From NCBI RefSeq assembly GCF_003285545.1, contig NZ_QLNV01000011.1:62001-126000 (forward strand): a stretch of 64,000 nucleotides of DNA, written 5' to 3'. Origin of the DNA: Sinomicrobium soli. GTDB lineage: Bacteria > Bacteroidota > Bacteroidia > Flavobacteriales > Flavobacteriaceae. Both the position numbers and the translations under genes were made by a program. Shown in pieces: positions 60,811 through 64,000 of the stretch. The first letter of the stretch is position 1; each line of letters opens with the position of its first letter. The notes below the pieces were generated by a model. The model was not told where the DNA came from and did no database searches. It was given only the letters and a program-made list of their open reading frames with translations.

Positions 60811-61695
60811 TTAGAATCCGAAGTTTACGCCGAGTCCGAAGACCTCCCTGATCTGGAAGGTGAGGTTCGTAGAGAGGTAATCGTTGATCTTCATCACGAG
60901 GTTCAGGGTGTAATCCAGGTCTACGTTCTGGGCATCCTCGAGATAGTTGGAATACAGGCTCAGGATATTTTCTGCCGATACGTTGGGCATCAGCTCAAAC
61001 TTGTAGTATCCCGAAGCATAGAACCCCAGTTCGTAACGCATGCTGTCTCCCGGATCTATCCCGAAAGTCTCCACATCGTCGCTGGACACAAATGTCTCCG
61101 TACCTTTATCATAAGTAAACACCTCTCCGCTGAGGAAGGTCATTTTAGAGGTCACCGGGGCCAGGTTGAATTTCAGGTTATCACTCTTTTTCCACAACAT
61201 ACCGGGACCGAAGGTCAGGTATGCCGGTTTAAAGAATCCGGAAGTGGGATTATCTTTATAATCTGGTTTATCATAATCATAACCGTCGGTAAACTGTGTC
61301 CTGAAATTTGCAAAGAACGAATAGCTCCAGTAACCGGTCGCCCTTTTACCTACCAGGGAGTTCAGCTCCAGCCGGTCGTCGGTCTTTCGGGTGTTCTGGT
61401 CCTTGATCTTCGTAAGGCCATAACTGGCTATGATCTTGTTGTCCCAGGTCCAGTCGCCCCTGGTATAATTGAAGTCGTAGTTCAGGCCGATATTTCCGGC
61501 GACATTGTTCTCTCCCCCTGCCAGCCAGTTGGAAAAGGCAGACTGGTTGATGAGGAACGTAATGGTCCCGGCCCTGACCCATCCTTCAGGACGTGTCGTA
61601 TCCCTTTCCTGGTTAAATTGATCTTCACTTAATACTTGTGCATTTGCCATCGTAACCCCCAGAACAAGGGTAAGCGCTAATACAATTTTTTTCAT
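60811..61695 (-). CDS. DUF3078 outer-membrane-type protein
   Basis: The 294-residue protein starts at ATG 61695 with signal peptide MKKIVLALTLVLGVTMANAQ, followed by a beta-rich domain with many aromatic strands (GGENNVAGNIGLNYDFNYTRGDW; KIIASYGLTKIKD; AFFANFR-type), and ends in Phe (LGVNFGF), the mark of an outer-membrane barrel. DUF3078 is restricted to Bacteroidota; the function is unknown. The upstream in-frame start adds ten residues before the signal peptide and is unlikely. Confidence 0.85.
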   Translation of the reverse strand: MKKIVLALTLVLGVTMANAQVLSEDQFNQERDTTRPEGWVRAGTITFLINQSAFSNWLAGGENNVAGNIGLNYDFNYTRGDWTWDNKIIASYGLTKIKDQNTRKTDDRLELNSLVGKRATGYWSYSFFANFRTQFTDGYDYDKPDYKDNPTSGFFKPAYLTFGPGMLWKKSDNLKFNLAPVTSKMTFLSGEVFTYDKGTETFVSSDDVETFGIDPGDSMRYELGFYASGYYKFELMPNVSAENILSLYSNYLEDAQNVDLDYTLNLVMKINDYLSTNLTFQIREVFGLGVNFGF

Positions 61696-61797
61696 CTTCC
61701 TATATTTTAGTTTTTGAGCCCTCAAACGTAATCCGGCCCGGTTACTCTCACAAAAATAAGAAGATTTTTAACGAAACTGTCGATAAAGTGCGTCTTT

Positions 61798-62301
61798 TTA
61801 CCGTTTAAATAACGGAACGGAAGAGCAAGCCTCTCCGTACATCACGCTTTTTGCCACTTTCTGAAGTGCCGAAACCAGCATGATATAAGCGTTTCGGGGA
61901 ACAGGTTTGTCTGCGCATCCCTTGACGATAACGGGAAGGTCACGGTAGTCTTCGAAATTCACCTGTTGCAGGGCATCGCGGTATATTTCGGTTTCCAGCA
62001 ATTCCATGTCGCCCACAACCACTTTCCGGCATACCGGTCCGAGATAAGCCGCCACCAGCATGAATGCCCACCCGGGAATTATGGCATCGGTAGTACAGGA
62101 AAGCGCCACATACGCTCCCTCATAGCTGTTCCAGTCGTGTTCCCGGAGCGCAGTCCTGAACTCCTTCTCCCTGAGAATGATCCCTTCGTAAAGCCATTGG
62201 CTGATATCGAGATGTATTCTCTGCCCGGGAAGATAGTAATCCCCCGGGTCTACGGTTTTCAATTTACTCTGTGCTATGCGATTGACAATTTCTTCCGGCA
62301 T
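61798..62301 (-). CDS. DUF2480 family protein
   Basis: The 167-residue protein matches DUF2480, found in Bacteroidota near suf genes. It has IDISQWLYEGIILREKEFR-type helix (about 32-50), WAFMLVAAYLGP (about 77-88) and the C-terminal NAYIMLVSALQKVAKSVMYGEACS with a Cys, preceded by VIVKGCADKPVP. No signal peptide. Its order after sufE and the DUF59 gene suggests a part in Fe-S metabolism; the function is unproven. Confidence 0.82.
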   Translation of the reverse strand: MPEEIVNRIAQSKLKTVDPGDYYLPGQRIHLDISQWLYEGIILREKEFRTALREHDWNSYEGAYVALSCTTDAIIPGWAFMLVAAYLGPVCRKVVVGDMELLETEIYRDALQQVNFEDYRDLPVIVKGCADKPVPRNAYIMLVSALQKVAKSVMYGEACSSVPLFKR

Positions 62302-62338
62302 ATTCCATGTGTTATGCCCCCTCTGGGGGAACGTTGAC

Positions 62339-62409
62339 CGGTTATTAAGTTATTGGGGGATTCAGGCATTACTTAATAACCAAATAACCTATTAACCTAA
62401 TAACTTAAC
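62339..62409. repeat. low-complexity inverted repeat (TTAATAACC vocabulary)
   Basis: GGTTATTAAGTTATTGGGGG faces ACTTAATAACCAAATAACC and TATTAACCTAATAACTTA, complementary in words to its left arm and related to 6028-6112. It lies between the DUF59 and DUF2480 genes, possibly separating their expression. Confidence 0.6.
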
Positions 62410-62736
62410 CTACAACAACCCCAGCTCCAGTTTAGCCTCCTCACTCATAAGGTCCTGGCTCCAGGGCGGGTCGAAGGTGATCTCTACTTCCACATCCTTT
62501 AATCCGTCGATAGATTTTATCTTCTCCTCTACCTCTACCGGAAGGGTTTCTGCCACAGGGCAATTGGGCGTGGTAAGGGTCATCAGTATCCTGACGTCGT
62601 ATTCCTCATTGACAAATACGTCGTATATAAGTCCCAGTTCGTATATGTCGACCGGTATCTCCGGGTCGTAAATGGTTTTCAGCACCCTTACGATCTTTTC
62701 TCCCAGGTCTGCGGTATCTATAGTGGTTTCTTCCAT
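62410..62736 (-). CDS. DUF59/MIP18 family Fe-S assembly protein (SufT-like)
   Basis: Thought to assist iron-sulfur cluster delivery. The 108-residue protein from ATG 62736 has the family motifs YDPEIPVDIYELGLI (about 23-37), TLTTPNCPV with conserved Cys59, and FDPPWSQDLMSEEAK near the end. It follows sufE by 39 bp on the same strand. An upstream TTG at 62748 is less likely as start. Confidence 0.92.
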   Translation of the reverse strand: MEETTIDTADLGEKIVRVLKTIYDPEIPVDIYELGLIYDVFVNEEYDVRILMTLTTPNCPVAETLPVEVEEKIKSIDGLKDVEVEITFDPPWSQDLMSEEAKLELGLL

Positions 62737-62775
62737 GATCTTTCTCAATTTAAAATTTATTGTACCGGTTCGTCA

Positions 62776-63198
62776 CTAATCCAGCTGGGTCTGATATGCA
62801 ATGGCATACATTTTAAGCTGTTTTATCATATTCACGAGGCCGTTGGCCCTCGTGGGAGACAGGTGTTCCTTAAGCCCTATTTCGTCGATAAAAGCCGTAT
62901 CGGCCTCAATAATATCCCTGGGGGGCTGGCCTGAGAAAGCACGGACCAGGATGGCGATGATACCCTTGGTGATGATGGCGTCGCTATCGGCCGTAAAACA
63001 CAGTTTATCCCCCCTGAGCTCTGCATGGACCCATACCTTGCTCTGGCATCCCTTGATCAGGTTGTCGTCGGTCTTGTATTTTTCTTCGATAAGCGGGAGA
63101 GACTTGCCGAGCTCTATCATGTATTCATAACGCTGCATCCAGTCGTCGAACATGGAAAACTCGGCTACAATTTCTTCCTGGATATCTCTTATGGTCAT
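62776..63198 (-). CDS. sufE: cysteine desulfurase activator SufE
   Basis: Accepts sulfur from SufS during Fe-S cluster synthesis. I use the ATG at 63198 (140 residues, MTIRDIQEEIVAEF), because the promoter's -7 element covers the upstream TTG at 63216. The acceptor Cys51 lies in IKGCQSKVWV, at the same position as in E. coli SufE. Other features are KSLPLIEEKYKTDD and LSPTRANGLVNMI. Heads the sufE-DUF59-DUF2480 group. Confidence 0.95.
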   Translation of the reverse strand: MTIRDIQEEIVAEFSMFDDWMQRYEYMIELGKSLPLIEEKYKTDDNLIKGCQSKVWVHAELRGDKLCFTADSDAIITKGIIAILVRAFSGQPPRDIIEADTAFIDEIGLKEHLSPTRANGLVNMIKQLKMYAIAYQTQLD

Positions 63199-63213
63199 CT
63201 CGTTCTTTTTATG

Positions 63214-63244
63214 CAAAAGTACGACAAGTATCCTTGTCTTTCAA
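63214..63244 (-). promoter_or_regulatory. sufE promoter
   Basis: On the minus strand TTG (63242-63244), 20-bp spacer, TACTTTTG (63214-63221): full match to the Bacteroidota consensus, ending 15 bp before the ATG at 63198. Confidence 0.8.
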
Positions 63245-63448
63245 CAGTTTCTGACAATAGGACATAGTTTTGATCAATACACGGGGCCTTTGTAAAAATC
63301 AGTATTCCCCGGAAAACCCGTCAGACGCCAACGCGGTGGTCCCTAAACGCGTTTCTTCTTACGTGTCAATTACAGATTATACCCCCGTACAAAAGCTCAT
63401 AAAACGCACGAATCCTTATTTTTTACAAACAATTCTGAAACAATTCGT

Positions 63449-63456
63449 TAACTTTG
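63449..63456 (+). promoter_or_regulatory. -7 element before the cupin-like gene
   Basis: TAACTTTG matches TAnnTTTG, 26 bp before the ATG at 63483. No TTG at the expected -33 spacing. Confidence 0.5.
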
Positions 63457-63482
63457 CGTGTTTCATTTCCAACATATTTTAT

Positions 63483-64000
63483 ATGCAGCTACAGGAAATC
63501 CCTCGCGTTAAGACCATTTCCAGGGAGGATTTTGTTTCCCGGTATGTAAAGCCCCAGAAACCGGTGGTTATCGAAGAGCTCACCCGGGACTGGGGGGCCT
63601 ATGACAAATGGCACCTGGACTATATAAACCGCATTGCCGGCGACCGCATGGTACCGCTCTATGACGACCGTCCGGTGACTCATGAAGACGGCTTTAACGA
63701 GCCGCATGCCAGGATGAGAATGCACGACTATATCAGGCTGCTGGAATCGGAGCCTACCAATTACAGGATCTTTCTCTACAACCTGATGAAGGAAGTACCT
63801 TCCCTGCAGGAGGATTTTCAGTGGCCTGACATCGGGCTACGGCTGGTAAAACAGCTTCCCATGTTGTTTTTCGGCGGGGAGAACAGCAAGGTATTCATGC
63901 ATTTCGACATCGATTATTCCAATATACTCCACTTCCATTTTCACGGGCGCAAGCAGTGTGTTATCCTCCCTCCCGACCAGACAAAATACATGTACAAGAT
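63483..64000 (+). CDS. cupin-like/JmjC domain protein (partial, 3' end beyond window)
   Basis: The first 172 codons encode a protein of the cupin-8/JmjC group, Fe(II)/2-oxoglutarate-dependent oxygenases. It begins MQLQEIPRVKTISREDFVSRY, with KPVVIEELTRDWGAYDKW, the typical N-terminal motif, and a metal-binding HxD in FMHFDIDYSN, followed by LHFHFHGRKQCVILPP. The second His of the metal triad would lie beyond the edge. Target unknown; members hydroxylate proteins or tRNA bases. Confidence 0.88.
   Translation, partial: MQLQEIPRVKTISREDFVSRYVKPQKPVVIEELTRDWGAYDKWHLDYINRIAGDRMVPLYDDRPVTHEDGFNEPHARMRMHDYIRLLESEPTNYRIFLYNLMKEVPSLQEDFQWPDIGLRLVKQLPMLFFGGENSKVFMHFDIDYSNILHFHFHGRKQCVILPPDQTKYMYK

Overview
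This window comes from a bacterium of the Bacteroidota, most likely a Flavobacteriaceae member with roughly balanced base composition. Evidence: several start-proximal promoters carry the Bacteroidota -7 element TAnnTTTG, some with TTG 17-20 bp upstream; starts lack strong Shine-Dalgarno sequences; lipoproteins carry an acidic stretch after the lipobox Cys; and the gene content is typical of the group (HmuY proteins, DUF3078, DUF2480, HemJ, SufE with a DUF59 protein). No tRNA, rRNA, CRISPR array or insertion sequence was recognised.

Layout. 1-8.7 kb (minus): S41 peptidase (cut by the window edge), NAD salvage genes pncA and pncB, rnpA, a M1 metallopeptidase, a lipoprotein subtilase with a large insert, and a metallo-beta-lactamase-fold hydrolase. 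9.0-15.1 kb (plus): DUF202 protein, two CPA2 antiporters and an SLC13-type permease with RCK-C domains. 15.3-20.7 kb (minus): pdxA, then DUF177-rpmF-fabH-accB-accC for lipid synthesis. 20.8-32.4 kb: a heme-acquisition locus with a minus arm (two HmuY-like lipoproteins, two further lipoproteins, two unrecognised small proteins, a TonB-dependent receptor, heme oxygenase), a plus arm (hmuT-hmuU-hmuV) and a convergent AraC-family gene. 32.6-38.8 kb: ribE, enoyl-CoA hydratase, an orphan histidine kinase, and hemH-MATE-hemJ. 38.9-42.3 kb: an AT-rich island with a surface-lipoprotein AHH-nuclease toxin and its probable immunity gene. 43.1-53.7 kb: an AraC-family gene divergent from hemA-hemC-trkH-trkA-hemD-hemE-DUF6973-hemF-hemB. 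53.8-64 kb: small hypotheticals, a CNNM/CBS protein, ogt, a serine hydrolase, an endo/exonuclease-phosphatase protein, hflX, DUF3078, DUF2480, a DUF59 protein, sufE, and the start of a JmjC/cupin-like gene.

The most coherent theme is heme. The window encodes eight heme-synthesis enzymes (hemA, hemB, hemC, hemD, hemE, hemF, hemJ, hemH) and a full import and breakdown route. Both the uptake locus and the hemA promoter have 21-bp-phased direct repeats next to a -7 element, both have a neighbouring PchR-like AraC gene, and related AT-rich palindromes (TATTTA...TAAATA type) lie upstream of both AraC genes and the hmuY operon. I infer a two-layer circuit: an iron-responsive repressor at the palindromes and paralogous AraC activators at the phased repeats.

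Intergenic regions hold recurring low-complexity inverted repeats and at least one longer dispersed element present at 2.05-2.2 kb and, inverted, at 58.9-59.15 kb. Functions are read from motifs and family knowledge; no database search was possible.
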